Of a DNA stretch of 64,000 bases, positions 28,637 to 38,813 are shown piece after piece; the first letter of the stretch is position 1; each line of letters begins with the position of its first letter. The stretch lies in the NCBI GenBank assembly GCA_024509875.1, contig JAMPIV010004907.1:127501-191500 (forward strand). The letters run 5' to 3'. The stretch comes from Oreohelix idahoensis. Lineage: Eukaryota > Mollusca > Gastropoda > Stylommatophora > Oreohelicidae. Below the pieces are notes generated by a model. The model saw nothing but the letters and a program-made list of their open reading frames with translations. It made no database searches and was not told the origin of the DNA. Position numbers and translations under genes: made by a program.

Positions 28637-28968
28637 GCCTTCTCCTTAATATCGTAAGATTTCACAGTGAAGTAATATTTAACAGAGTAAAAATATTTTA
28701 ATTGCTGAAAGTTAAAGCTGGGAAAAACTTAATAATTATTGTAAATTTATAAACAGCTAATACGTTTAATACTGCTGTGACACATACCTTTTTGTAGGTT
28801 AAAGAAAGTTTCTTTAGGACGTATGGTTATTAAAATTACATGTATGCCTAATTAATGCCCTGTGCAACATTGATTATACAATTATTTCCAATTTAAGATT
28901 AAGGGACGTTAAAATAATAAATTGTTATTTTCATAGTTAGCTCTCTTTGAACACACGAAGCGTTCTTA

Positions 28969-29382
28969 ATGTTACAAAGGAAAACGTTCTTTGCTATTTC
29001 AAAATATTACAGCTTTCACCCTAATTTACGGGCTGCAAACGATTTAACAGACAGTATGGATATATACATTTGTACTTATAGGCCTGTTACAAAAATATTA
29101 ATTTATAAATGGCCAGTTATATCAAGCTCGAACCAATTCTACGGTCCAGCCTGGAAATTTCGGCGTGTTACTGCAGAGGTCATGTCTCCCAAACATGGAA
29201 TGAAAACATCCAAGCCTCTCTCTTCAATGTTTACAAATAGCTTCTTTGTTCCAGTTATCAAACGGTTATCTACATTTTTGTCCTGCAATTTTCAAACTTT
29301 AGTGAAAACATTTCTTCCAATCAGCAAAGATGGTCCCACAATTTTCTCCCAGTCCTGCTCAAATGTTTCAACGTATAGGTAA
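28969..29382 (+). CDS. Hypothetical 137-aa ORF in palindrome left arm
   Basis: ATG to stop with no interruption (MLQRKTFFAISKYYSF ... KPLSSMFTNSFFVPVIKR ... TFLPISKDGP). Its mirror copy at 33871-34306 on the minus strand is split into two frames by an indel around the PAWKF position. I recognise no family. Conservation between arms may reflect duplication alone. The tandem array follows directly. Coding status is doubtful. Confidence 0.25.
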   Translation: MLQRKTFFAISKYYSFHPNLRAANDLTDSMDIYICTYRPVTKILIYKWPVISSSNQFYGPAWKFRRVTAEVMSPKHGMKTSKPLSSMFTNSFFVPVIKRLSTFLSCNFQTLVKTFLPISKDGPTIFSQSCSNVSTYR

Positions 29383-29454
29383 ATATCTATTAACCTGTTT
29401 TTATTTTTTGTTATTTTTGCACGTGCCACATAATTCTTTGAATATTTCGTGTAT

Positions 29455-30450
29455 GGGTCAAATGTTTCTAACAGTTGTCAAATATTTCTAACAGTTCTCA
29501 CATATTTTTTACAGTTCTCAAATATTTGTTCAAATGTTTTTTTCCAGTTGTCAAATATTTCTTCAAACGTTTCTTGCATGTGTCAAATGTTTCTTACAGT
29601 TGTCAAATATTTCTAACAGTTGTCAAATATTTCTTACAGTTGTCAAATATTTCTAACAGTTGTCAAATATTTATGCAAATGTTCTTTTTCCAGTTGTCAA
29701 ATATTTCTTCAAATGTTTTTTTTTTCCAGTTGTCAAATATTTCTTCAAACGGTATTTTTAAGTTGTCAAATATTTGTGCAAATTTTTTTTCTAGTTGTCA
29801 AATATTTTTTCATACGTTTTTTTTTTCTCCAGTTATAAAATATTTCTTCAAATGATTTTCCAGTTGTCAAATATTTCTTCAAACGTTTTTTCAAGTTGTC
29901 AAATATTTCTTCAAATTTTTTTTTCTAGTTGTCAAATATTTCTTCAAATGTTTTTTTCTAGTTGTCAAATATTTCTTCAAACGTTTCTTGCATGTGTCAA
30001 ATATTTCTTTAAACGTTTTTTCAACTTGTCAAATATTTATGCAAATGTTTTTTTCAGTTGTCAAATATTTCTTCAAATGTTTTTTTCCAGTTGTCAAATA
30101 TTTCTTCAAATGTTTTTTTCTAGTTGTCAAATATTTCTTCAAATATTTTTTTCTAGTAGTCAAATATTCTTTCAAACGTTTCTTGCATGTGACAAATATT
30201 TCTTCAGATGTTTTTTCTAGTTGTCAAATATTTCTTCAAACGTTTCTTGAGGTTGTCAGATATTTTTAAAATATTTTTTCAACTCGTTCTTGCAGTTGCC
30301 AAATATTTCTTCAAATATTTCTTGCACTTATCAAAAATTTCTTAAAATATTTATTGTAAAATGTTTCTTGCCGTTATTAAATATTTCTTCGAATGTTTCT
30401 TAAAATAGTTCTTGCAGTTGTCACATATTTCATCAAATGACTAACCCGGT
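29455..30450 (+). repeat. About 35-bp tandem array, left arm
   Basis: Dozens of imperfect units close to GTTGTCAAATATTTCTTCAA followed by ACGTTTTTTCCA. Unit length drifts around 33-37 bases. Because many units are near 36 bases, translated frames show a periodic S-C-Q-I-F-L-Q-M-F-F pattern. The array is mirrored by 31640-33830. Confidence 0.92.
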
Positions 30451-30666
30451 TGCCAATATTTCTTGCAGCTGTCAAATACTTCATTAAATATTTTTTCATT
30501 AAATATTTTTTCCTGTTGTCAGTACTTGACAATTCAAATAAGTCTTGCAGCTGTCGCTGTCAAAAATGTCTTCCAGTTGTCAAACATTTCTCGTAATTGG
30601 GAAATATTTCTTCAAATATTTCTTCTAGATACAATGCAAGATGGGTCAGATAATTAGCATTCAGAC

Positions 30667-30992
30667 ATGTCATATTTAACATCAGAAACAACATCAGAAT
30701 TTTATTACGATTTTCTAGCTAGGTTCGTAGATCGATCCAATTTCCAGCTATGCGAGCTGGATACCGACAGCCTATATTTAGCGCTGACGCCACCCGACCT
30801 AACCGAAGTCGTTCGACCCTCTATGGTAACGGAATTTTATAAAAGTATACGATCAATGGTTTCCTCGCGAAGTCTGCGCCGACCATCGATCCGGTTTCAT
30901 AACTAGCGGTAACACAGTTAGTCGTTGTAATAAGAACAACAAAAAATTACGTCATCTCTTGTGGGATTTCCCGATCTGAACGATTTTGAATT
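30667..30992 (+). pseudogene. Family B DNA polymerase DTDS fragment at palindrome centre
   Basis: The frame reads EFYYDFLARFVDRSNFQLCE, then L-D-T-D-S (catalytic aspartates, 30760-30771) and LYLALTPPDLTEVVRP. One frame over, WFPREVCADHRSGF and SRCNKNNKK continue to a stop at about 30980. D-T-D-S is PolB motif C, which binds the catalytic metals. Upstream exonuclease and motif A regions are absent, so this is an isolated palm fragment. It is placed between the two arms and shares its 3' half with 27825-27990 and 50755-50900. Confidence 0.82.
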
Positions 30993-31429
30993 TGTTTGAT
31001 GGTTGGAAGACATGTCTGGGTACAGTTTGAAGATAGGAGGAGAGATTTGATAAAATATTTTATTAATGGATGTAATGTTTGGATAACGGTTGGTGACAGA
31101 AAGTAGCACACGGAGAAAAATTAGATTGATAGAGAAAACGTATCAAGATATATTTGATAACCTCAGAACATAACTTTGAGAAATATGTGAAAATAGAAGA
31201 AATATTTGACAAAAATATGTGGCAGCTATAAGAAATATTTGAAGAAATAATTGGCAACTAGAAAAAATATCTGAAGAAACATTTGGCAACTGGAACAAAT
31301 ATTTGAAGGAACGTTTGGTGACTAGCAGAAATATTTGAAGAACTGTTTGGCGACTAGAAGAAATATTTTAAGAAATGTTTGGTAACTAGACAATATATTT
31401 GAAAAAGCGTTTGGCAACTAAAAGAAATA
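30993..31429. other. Palindrome spacer, right part
   Basis: Non-coding. From about 31200 it contains array-like AAGAAATATTTG units that are less regular than the main array. Confidence 0.6.
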
Positions 31430-31639
31430 TTTGAAGAAATATTTGGCAATTACGAGAAATGTTTGACAACTGGAAGAAATTTTTGACAGCTGCAAGACTT
31501 CTTTGAATTGTCAAGTACTGACAACAGGAAAAAATATTTAATGAAAAAATATTTAATGAAAAGTTTGGAAAACTACAAGAAATATTTAAAGAAATATTTA
31601 AAGAAGTATTTGACAGCTGCAAGAAATATTGGCAACCGG

Positions 31640-33830
31640 ATTAGTCATTTGATGAAATATGTGACAACTACAAGAACTATTTGAAAAAATATTTGAAGAA
31701 AGATTTGGCAACAGCAAGAAACATTCGAAGAAATATTTAAAAACGGCAAGAAACATTTTAAATAAATATTTTAAGAAATTTTTGATAAGTGCAAGAAATA
31801 TTTGAAGAAATATTTGGCAACTGCAAGAACGAGTTGAATAAATATTTTAAAAAATATCTGACAACCTCAAGAAACGTTTAAAGAAATATTTGACAACTAG
31901 AAAAAAACATCTGAAGAAATATTTGCCACATGCAAGAAACGTTTGAAGAAATATTTGACAACTAGAAAAAAACGTTTGAAGAAATATTTGACACATGCAA
32001 GAAACGTTTAAAGAAATATGTGACAACTAGAAAAAAACATTTGAAGAAATATTTGACAACTAGAAAAAAAACATTTGAAGAAATATTTGACAACTTGAAA
32101 AAACGTTTGAAGAAATATTTGACAACTCCAAAAAACATTTTAAGAAATATTTTACAACTGGAAAAAAAACGTTTGAAGAAATATTTGACAACTGGAAAAA
32201 CATTTGAAGAAATATTTCACGACTAGAGAAAACGTTTGAAGAAATATTTGGCAACTGGAAAAAAACATTTGAAGAAATATTTGACAACTGGAAAAAAACA
32301 TTTGCATAAATATTTGACAACTTGAAAAAACGTTTGAAGAAATATTTGACACATGCAAGAAAAGTTTGAAGAAATATTTGACAACTAGAAAACATCATTT
32401 GAAGAAATATTTGGCAACTTGAAAAAAACGTTTGAAGAAATATTTGACAACTGGAAAAAAATGTGAAGAAATATTTTACAACTGGAAATAAAAAACGTTT
32501 GAAGAGATATTTGACAACTGGAAAAAACATTGGAAGAAATATTTGACAAATGGAAAAAAACGTTTGAAGAAATATTTGACAACTAGAAAAAAACATTTGC
32601 GTGAATATTTGACAACTTGAAAAAACATTTGAAGAATCATTTGACAACTGGAAAAAACAAAAAGACATATTTGACAACTGTTAGAAATACTTGACAAGTG
32701 TAAGAAATATTTGACAACTGTTAGAAATATTTGACAACTGTAAGAAACATTTGACACATGCAAGAAACATTTGAAGAAATATTTGACAACTAGAAAAAAC
32801 ATTTAAAGAAATAATTTTACAACTGGAAAAACATTTGAATAAATATTGGACTACTGCAAAAACATTTGAAGAAATATTTGAAAACTGGAAAAACATTTGA
32901 AGAAATATTGGCAACTGTAAGAAACATTTGACACATGCAAGAAACGTTTGAAGAAATATTTGACAACTGTTAGAAATATTTGACAACTGTAAGAAACATT
33001 TGACACATGCAAAACACATTTGAAGAACTATTTGACAACTGGAAAAAACATTTGAAGAAATATTTGACAACTGTTAGAAATACTTGACAAGTGTAAGAAA
33101 TATTTGACAACTGTTAGAAATATTTGACAACTGTAAGAAACATTTGACACATGCAAGAAACATTTGAAGAAATATTTGACAACTAGAAAAAAAACATTTG
33201 AAGAAATATTTTACAACTGGAAAAACATTTGAATAAATATTTGACAACTGGAAAAACATTTGAAGAAATATTTGACAACTGTAAGAAACATTTGATACAT
33301 GCAAGAAGCGTTTGAAGAAATATTTGACAAATGTTAGAAATATTTGAATAATGTAAGAAACATTTGACACATGCAAGAAACATTTGAAAAAATATTTGAC
33401 CATTAGAAAAAAAACATTTGAAGAAATATTTGACAACTGGAAAAACATTTGAATAAATATTTGACAACTGGAAAAACATTTGAAGAAATAGTTGACAACT
33501 GTAAGAAACATTTGACACATGCAAGAAACGTTTGAAGAAATGTTTGACAACTGTTAGAAATATTTGACAACTGTTAGAAACATTTGACACATGCAAGACA
33601 CGTTTGAAGAAATATTTGACAACTGGAAAAATATTTGCCAACTAGAAAAAAACATTTGAAGAAATATTTTACAACTTGGAAACCCGTTTGAAGAAATATT
33701 TGACAACTGGAAAAAAGATTTGAAGAAATATTTGACAACTGTAAGAAATATTTGACAACTGTTAGAAATATTTGACAACTGTAAGAAACATTTGACCCAT
33801 GCAAGAAATATTCAAAGAAATATTTGGCAC
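31640..33830 (-). repeat. About 35-bp tandem array, right arm
   Basis: Units close to GAAGAAATATTTGACAACTG followed by GAAAAAAACGTTT, the complement of the left array. Sub-blocks of higher order recur between about 32690 and 33800 (GACACATGCAAGAAAC then GTTAGAAATATTTGACAACT). Overlapping minus-strand frames of 60-205 codons across it are periodic low-complexity translations, not convincing proteins. Confidence 0.92.
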
Positions 33831-33839
33831 GTGCAAAAG

Positions 33840-34346
33840 TAGCAAAATTAAAAAAAAGGTTAATAGATATTTACCTACAGGTTGGAACATTTGAGCAGGA
33901 CTGTGAGAAAATTTTGGGACCATCTTTGCTGATTGGAAGAAAAGTTTTCACTAAAGTTTGAAAATTGCAGGACAAAAAAGTAGATAACCGTTTGATAACT
34001 GGAACAAAGAAGCTATTTGTAAACATTGAAGAGAGAGGCTCGGATGTTTTCATTCCATATTTGAGAGACATGACCTCTGCAGTAACGCGCGGAAATTTCA
34101 AGGCTGGACCGTAGAATTGCTTCGAGCTTGATATAACTGGCCCATTTATAAATTAATATTTTTGTAATAGGCCTAAAGGTACAAATATATATATCCATAC
34201 CGTCTGTTAAATCGTTTGGAGCCCGTAAATTAGGGGGAAAGCTGTAATATTTTGAAATAGCAAAGAACGTTTTCCCTTGTAACATTAAGAACGATCGTGT
34301 GTTCAAAGAGAGCTAACTATGAAAATAACAATTTATTATTTTAACG
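33840..34346 (-). repeat. Right-arm copy of the hypothetical ORF region
   Basis: Mirror of 28905-29400. Minus-strand readings show the same residues (SSMFTNSFFVPVIKRL and FLPISKDGPKIFSQ) but in two frames, showing an indel. It ends in TATTTTAACG, the left target duplication of the LINE. Confidence 0.8.
34337..34346. repeat. LINE target site duplication, left
   Basis: TATTTTAACG, repeated exactly at 37724-37733. The empty site persists as its reverse complement CGTTAAAATA at about 28907-28916 in the left arm. Confidence 0.92.
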
Positions 34347-34475
34347 CCAACTCCGCCAAGGCCGGTCCCAAGTCTGGCTGAAAAAGGAGGAGGGCGGCCT
34401 CCATGGAGGCCGTAAGGAGGCAGCCCCTCCAACATGCAAAGGCACAACAGGCAAATCACCTGTTTGCTTTAAACT

Positions 34476-37400
34476 ATGATTACGAGTACTATAAGAAAGA
34501 AAACCGGACTGATTCTAAAGGCGACGAACTGGAATGGACTACGGACTACGACTTATGAAACATGGAACACAAGAAGTATAAATGGAAAAGAAGAGGAGCT
34601 GGTGGAAGAGATGAGGAAAGCAAAACTAGAAATCCTGGCTATTACCGAAACAAAGAAAAAGGGACAAGGGGTCATGGATCTCGATGGCAACACGGTGCTA
34701 TACAGTAGTGTACCAACATCTGAAAGAGCTAAAGGGGGCGTGGGTTGCATTGTGGCCAAAAACCAGAAAGATAGTATCAAGGGATGGAACTTTGTCTCGG
34801 AGCGCATTATGATTGTAAAACTAAAAGAAGGAGAAACCATAGTCAACCTGGTCATAGTGTATGGGCCAAATGAGGATGAGAGAGCAGAGGTCAAGGAGGA
34901 ATTCTTCGAGCTGCTTCAAAGGACAGTGGATGACTGCCTAGATGAAATTATCATGCCCGGAGATTTCAATGCCAGAGTTGGAAATGACGAAGCTAGATGG
35001 GGTGGAGTTATTGGAAGATATGGAGAAGATACTCTCAATGACAATGGAAAGCGACTCCTTAGATTCTGCAGTGAGCAGAATCTGATCATTACCAACACAA
35101 ATTTCCCCCATAAGCGCATACATGCATACACTAGGTGTGAACAAACAAAGAATGATAAGTCAGTGATCGACTATGCCATTGTAAGGAGGAGCTCATTCAA
35201 ATATGTCCGGGATGCTAGAGTCTGGAGGGGGCCAGAGATTAGAAGTGATCAAAAGAACAACTGAAAGATTTGCTCAGCCCAAGAACTGCCCAGCATCACG
35301 CAAGAAACCAAGTAAACGAACGGAAGAAATGAGCATTAAGACCTACAAGCTGAGAGAGCCAGAAATTAAGACCAGATATCAGGGGCTTATTGCTACAGCG
35401 GTGAGAAACACAAAAGAACAATCTGATGACTTGGAAACCCTGTGGCTTAAATTCAAGGACATCATAAAGACAGCTGCTGCAGAAGAATGTGGTGAAGTCC
35501 GACTTGGGAACAAGAGAAAGAGGACACCTTGGTGGACAGAGGAAGTCAAAGAGAAAATAAGAGAGAAGAAAATGGCATGGAAACAATACTTTGGAGCTAA
35601 AAACACAGCAGGACAAATAGAGAAATATAGAGAATATGTGATACTCAGAACAGAAGCAAAGAACAAGGTGCTAGCAGCAAAACAGAAGTCCTGGGTAGAA
35701 TTTGGAGAAAAGCTAGAGAAAAAAGCGCAAGAAAATCAGAAATTGCTCTATAAGACCCTAAAGAACACGAGGAAGGAAAAACAATGCCCTCTCAAATTTA
35801 TAAAGGACAAGCAAGGCAAATTGCTTACTGCCCCGAAGGAAGTAAAGGAAAGAATATTTCTCAGAACTCCTTGATGGTGAGCAAGGTCAATCATCAGAAA
35901 TTATAACCACTAGCACACAAGAGGAAACAAATGGTGATCTTCTTCTTCTTCTTGCGATCGCATCTTTGATGATTACACCGTCAGACGAGTTCTCATGATG
36001 AATTCGACTGTTGTTTGAAGTTCCTCTTTAACTCCATATAGCTTTGAGTTTAGTGTTGAGTCATTGGGCCAGTATATCTTTCTTAACTGGTCATACAGAG
36101 GTCAGTCCTGTAGAACATGCTCAGCAGTTTGTTCGTTTAATCCACATGTGCACAGTGGTGAAGCAACAAATGGTGATGAAGATGACATAAAGATGGAAGA
36201 ACTGAAAGCAGCACTGGAGAAAATCAAGATGGGCAAAGCAGCAGGGCATGATGGTATAACACCAGAAATGGTTAAGTACATGGGAGCATCAGGCGACCTA
36301 TTACTCTTAAGGGTCCTACAGGCAGCGTGGTGCAACAAGACCATACCAAAGGACTGGGAGATTGCCATCATAACACCAATTTTAAAAAAATCGTGACAAT
36401 CGACAATATGGAAACCATAGAGGCATATCCCTTCTCAGTGTCCCTGGTAAAATCTACTCTAGAATCCTAGAGCAGAGACTCCGACGCCTATCTGAGCCAC
36501 AATTGGATGAGGTCCAGTGCGGATTCCGAGCAAACTGAAGTACTCAAGACCTAATCTTCACACTCAGACAGCTGAGTGAAAAGGCCCTTGAGTATAAGAG
36601 TGAGATCCATCTTTGTTTCATAGATCTGGAAAAAGCATTTGACAGGGTCCCCTGGAGCAAACTTTGGGACTGTTTGGCAAGGAAGAACATTCCAGCACCT
36701 CTGATTCATGCTATACAGGGCTTCTACAAGTCTTGCAGGAATTATGTGATTACAGCAAACCATAAGTCAGAAGAGTTCAGGACCACCACTGGTGTAAGAC
36801 AAGGTGATATCCTGTCACCTTATCTTTTTATACTCCTCATGGACGATGTTATTAAGTCATGTAAGGAGAGAACAAGAAAGTATTCAGTGGGGTACTGGAA
36901 GATGAGACAGGTATGTATTTCAGAGCTGGCATTTGCTGATGATGTTGCCCTGATTGCTAAATCAGAGGCACATCTCCAATCCAACCTGCAAGTCTGGAAG
37001 GAAGAGCTGGAGAAGAGAGGGATGGTCATAAGCAGCTCTAAAACAAAGTCCATGGTGATATCACGAGAATAAAGAAGACATGAGATTAAGCTGGGAGAAC
37101 AGGACCTGGAGCAGGTCGACTACTTTAAATATCTCGGAGCTATTATAGACCGAAAGGGAGGCATCAAAGAAGAGTTGGCCACTCGAAAAGCAGCAGCTGG
37201 GAGACTTTTTCAGGCCATAAATCGAGGATTCCTCAGCAAGAGAGAGGTTGGTAAGAAAACGAAGATGGCTGTATACCGCTCCACCTATGTCCCAGTCTTG
37301 ACATATGGATGCAAGGTAATGACTACAACCCACAAAAGCCAGATCCAAACCTCAGAAATGAGGTATCTGAGGAAGGTGGTTGAAGTAACAAGAAGAGAAA

Positions 37401-37719
37401 TGGTCCGCAACCAGACGATACGTCAAGGCCTAAATTTCATCCCCTGCAGACCCAAGTAGAACAGTCCCAACTAAGATGGTTTGGCCATGTCTGCAGAATG
37501 GGAGAGGATCGGCTACCACGACAAGCATGGGAAACAAAGAGCCAGGGATCCAGACCCACAGGACGACCCAGAGTCCGCTGGGAGGACAACATTAGACAAT
37601 CTTTGAAGGACCGAGGACTAGAATGGAACCAGGCCAGGAGGAAGACAGCCGATAGGATAGTGTTGCGCTCTCTCTTCCAAACCTCTACACCTCACGGTAG
37701 AAGGGAAACGACTAAGTAA
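34476..37719 (+). pseudogene. RTE-like endonuclease-reverse transcriptase, broken
   Basis: The first frame (34476-35264) is an apurinic/apyrimidinic-like endonuclease: WNTRSINGKEEELVEEMRK, LAITETKKKGQG (catalytic E), YGPNEDERAE, MPGDFNARVG (D-x-N), and KSVIDYAIVRR. A frame change near 35230 leads to 35203-35874 (linker, KRTPWWTEEVKEKIREKK). After the nested insertion come KMGKAAGHDGITP, HRGISLLSVPG, CFIDLEKAFDRVPWSK, TTGVRQGDILSPYLF and ELAFADDVALIAKS (catalytic F-A-D-D), then PVLTYGCKVM and a GRPRVRWEDN C-terminus. Stops at about 36394, 36536, 37070 and 37457 show it is inactive. Confidence 0.88.
35939..36164 (-). mobile_element. Antisense LINE 3' fragment with 13-bp target duplication
   Basis: Inserted into the RTE-like LINE and flanked by AACAAATGGTGAT (35926-35938 and 36165-36177). 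The minus strand carries a LINE C-terminal zinc-knuckle segment (TCGLNEQTAEHVLQD), then WPNDSTLNSKLYG and VEFIMRT, and ends in an AAG repeat (35939-35953 as CTTCTTCTT). This C-x-C...H...C end belongs to a different LINE type from its host, the same type as the decayed copy at about 59.85-60.31 kb. Confidence 0.88.
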
Positions 37720-37723
37720 GTAG

Positions 37724-37733
37724 TATTTTAACG
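37724..37733. repeat. LINE target site duplication, right
   Basis: TATTTTAACG, identical to 34337-34346. The palindrome arm continues directly with CCCTTAATCTTAAATTGG. Confidence 0.92.
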
Positions 37734-38005
37734 CCCTTAATCTTAAATTGGAAATAATTGTATAACCAATGTTGCACGGAGCATTATTTAGGCATACTTG
37801 TAATTTTAATAACCGTACGTCCCAAAGAAACTTTCTTTAACCTACAAAAAGATATGTGTCACAGCAGTATTAAACGTATTTGGCTGTTAATAAATTTACA
37901 ATAATTATTAAGTTTTTCCCCACTTTAACTATTAGCAATTAACATGTTTTTAATCTGTTAAATATTTCTTCACTGCGAAATCTTACGATATTATGGAGAA
38001 GGAAA

Positions 38006-38086
38006 GGAAAGCAGCAAATCATGCTTGGGATTCCAGGAAAGGAAGAAGCAAGACTGGATAACACCAGAAACATTAAACACCATAAT
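38006..38086 (+). mobile_element. LINE fragment between palindrome arm and LTR element
   Basis: The match to the left arm stops at GGAGAAGG (38005). The following 80 bases translate to QDWITPETLNTI, a phrase common in the linker of LINE ORF2 proteins just before the RT. Together with the AAG-tailed 3' end at 50018-50048 it suggests a LINE of family A type inserted here and was later split. Confidence 0.55.
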
Positions 38087-38813
38087 TGTTACGGTATATG
38101 ATATTAACGCCGTCTGCTAAAGGTTATCAGACGTGCAATTGTAAAGGTTAAGACATTTAATATATTGCGATAGATGTTTCAATTATTGAACGCTCCATAC
38201 ACGATCGATTATGACGTGTCTAGCGTTGTTTAGGACACAGTCGGTAACTAGGAGACGCGACCCCTTTGTTACTTGACCGCCAAGCTGAATAGCTGCGTTT
38301 TTCTAACCTTCCAATTCAATGGCATGATATAGCCATTTATATGTGCATTTTTGATGGACCAGGGTCAGTCCTAGAACTCTATATGAGAGGAAAATTTATG
38401 GAGGTTAGTATTTAACTAGAATCCTCAGAAGGAGGAGAATAATCGTCAAATTCGTATGAAATATTCAGACTCGCAGTCTCACTGTCGGCAGGTAGCCATG
38501 TCTAGCTGCGCGTGCATATAGCTGTGATGTTCTGACGACAATACTGCATTGTATCCTTAAACGGACATTGACACGTAAACCAGCAGTCTACGTTATTGAT
38601 TAATTTATGCATGACTTATAAGGACTTATGTTCTGTTCCTATTTGAAATGATCATCCTGTATGTACATGTGATTAAATATTACGAACTCAATCTGAAGGC
38701 ATTAATTACTTCATTAATGTTGCTGAGTTCAAGTTACATGAACTACTTCTTCATACCATGCTACTGAGTTGTATGAACACCTTCACCCTAATTCGCGTAA
38801 TACTAAACAAAGC
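38087..38813 (+). repeat. 5' LTR
   Basis: Begins TGTTACGGTATATGATATTA and contains a TATATGAGAGG TATA-like motif at about 38380. The matching block ends AATACTAAACAAAGC. If the 3' copy is truncated, the real 5' LTR may extend beyond 38813. Confidence 0.85.

Larger units (their letters stand above)
28640..30640. repeat. Left arm of large palindrome
   Basis: The reverse complement of this arm matches the right arm in three collinear parts: 28640-28910 with 37734-38005, 28905-29400 with 33840-34346, and the array and inner block 29455-30640 with 31430-33830. The inner 30460-30620 block (CTGTTGTCAGTACTTGACAA with AAATATTTTTTCATTAAATA) pairs with 31440-31640. The arm lacks the two insertions found in the right arm and so preserves their empty sites. 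Confidence 0.88.
34347..37723 (+). mobile_element. Complete RTE-like LINE, 3.4 kb
   Basis: A full-length non-LTR retrotransposon bounded by an exact 10-bp target duplication. It has a GC-rich 5' UTR (from CCAACTCCGCCAAGGCCGGT), an apurinic-type endonuclease, a reverse transcriptase and a short 3' end (CCTCTACACCTCACGGTAGA ... ACTAAGTAAGTAG) without a poly(A). The size and single-ORF organisation fit the RTE clade. The 3' end is shared with 13672-13714. A 226-bp antisense LINE fragment is nested inside at 35939-36164. Confidence 0.9.
31430..38005. repeat. Right arm of large palindrome, opened by a LINE
   Basis: Inverted counterpart of 28640-30640, consisting of 31430-34346 and 37734-38005, with a complete LINE inserted between. 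The arm continues, after a second and larger insertion (38006-50048), at 50049. The right array is longer than the left (about 2.2 kb against 1.0 kb), so the arrays expanded or contracted after the palindrome formed. Confidence 0.85.

Noticed and set aside
29455..33830. Regularly spaced repeats resembling a CRISPR array, or a large F/C-rich protein gene
   Set aside because: There are no spacers, the units are imperfect tandem copies, and the frames are low-complexity translations of the repeat.
36102..36371. 89-codon antisense ORF joining two segments
   Set aside because: It reads across a nested LINE fragment boundary. Only its C-terminal part (CGLNEQTAEHVLQD) is meaningful and is annotated as the antisense LINE fragment.
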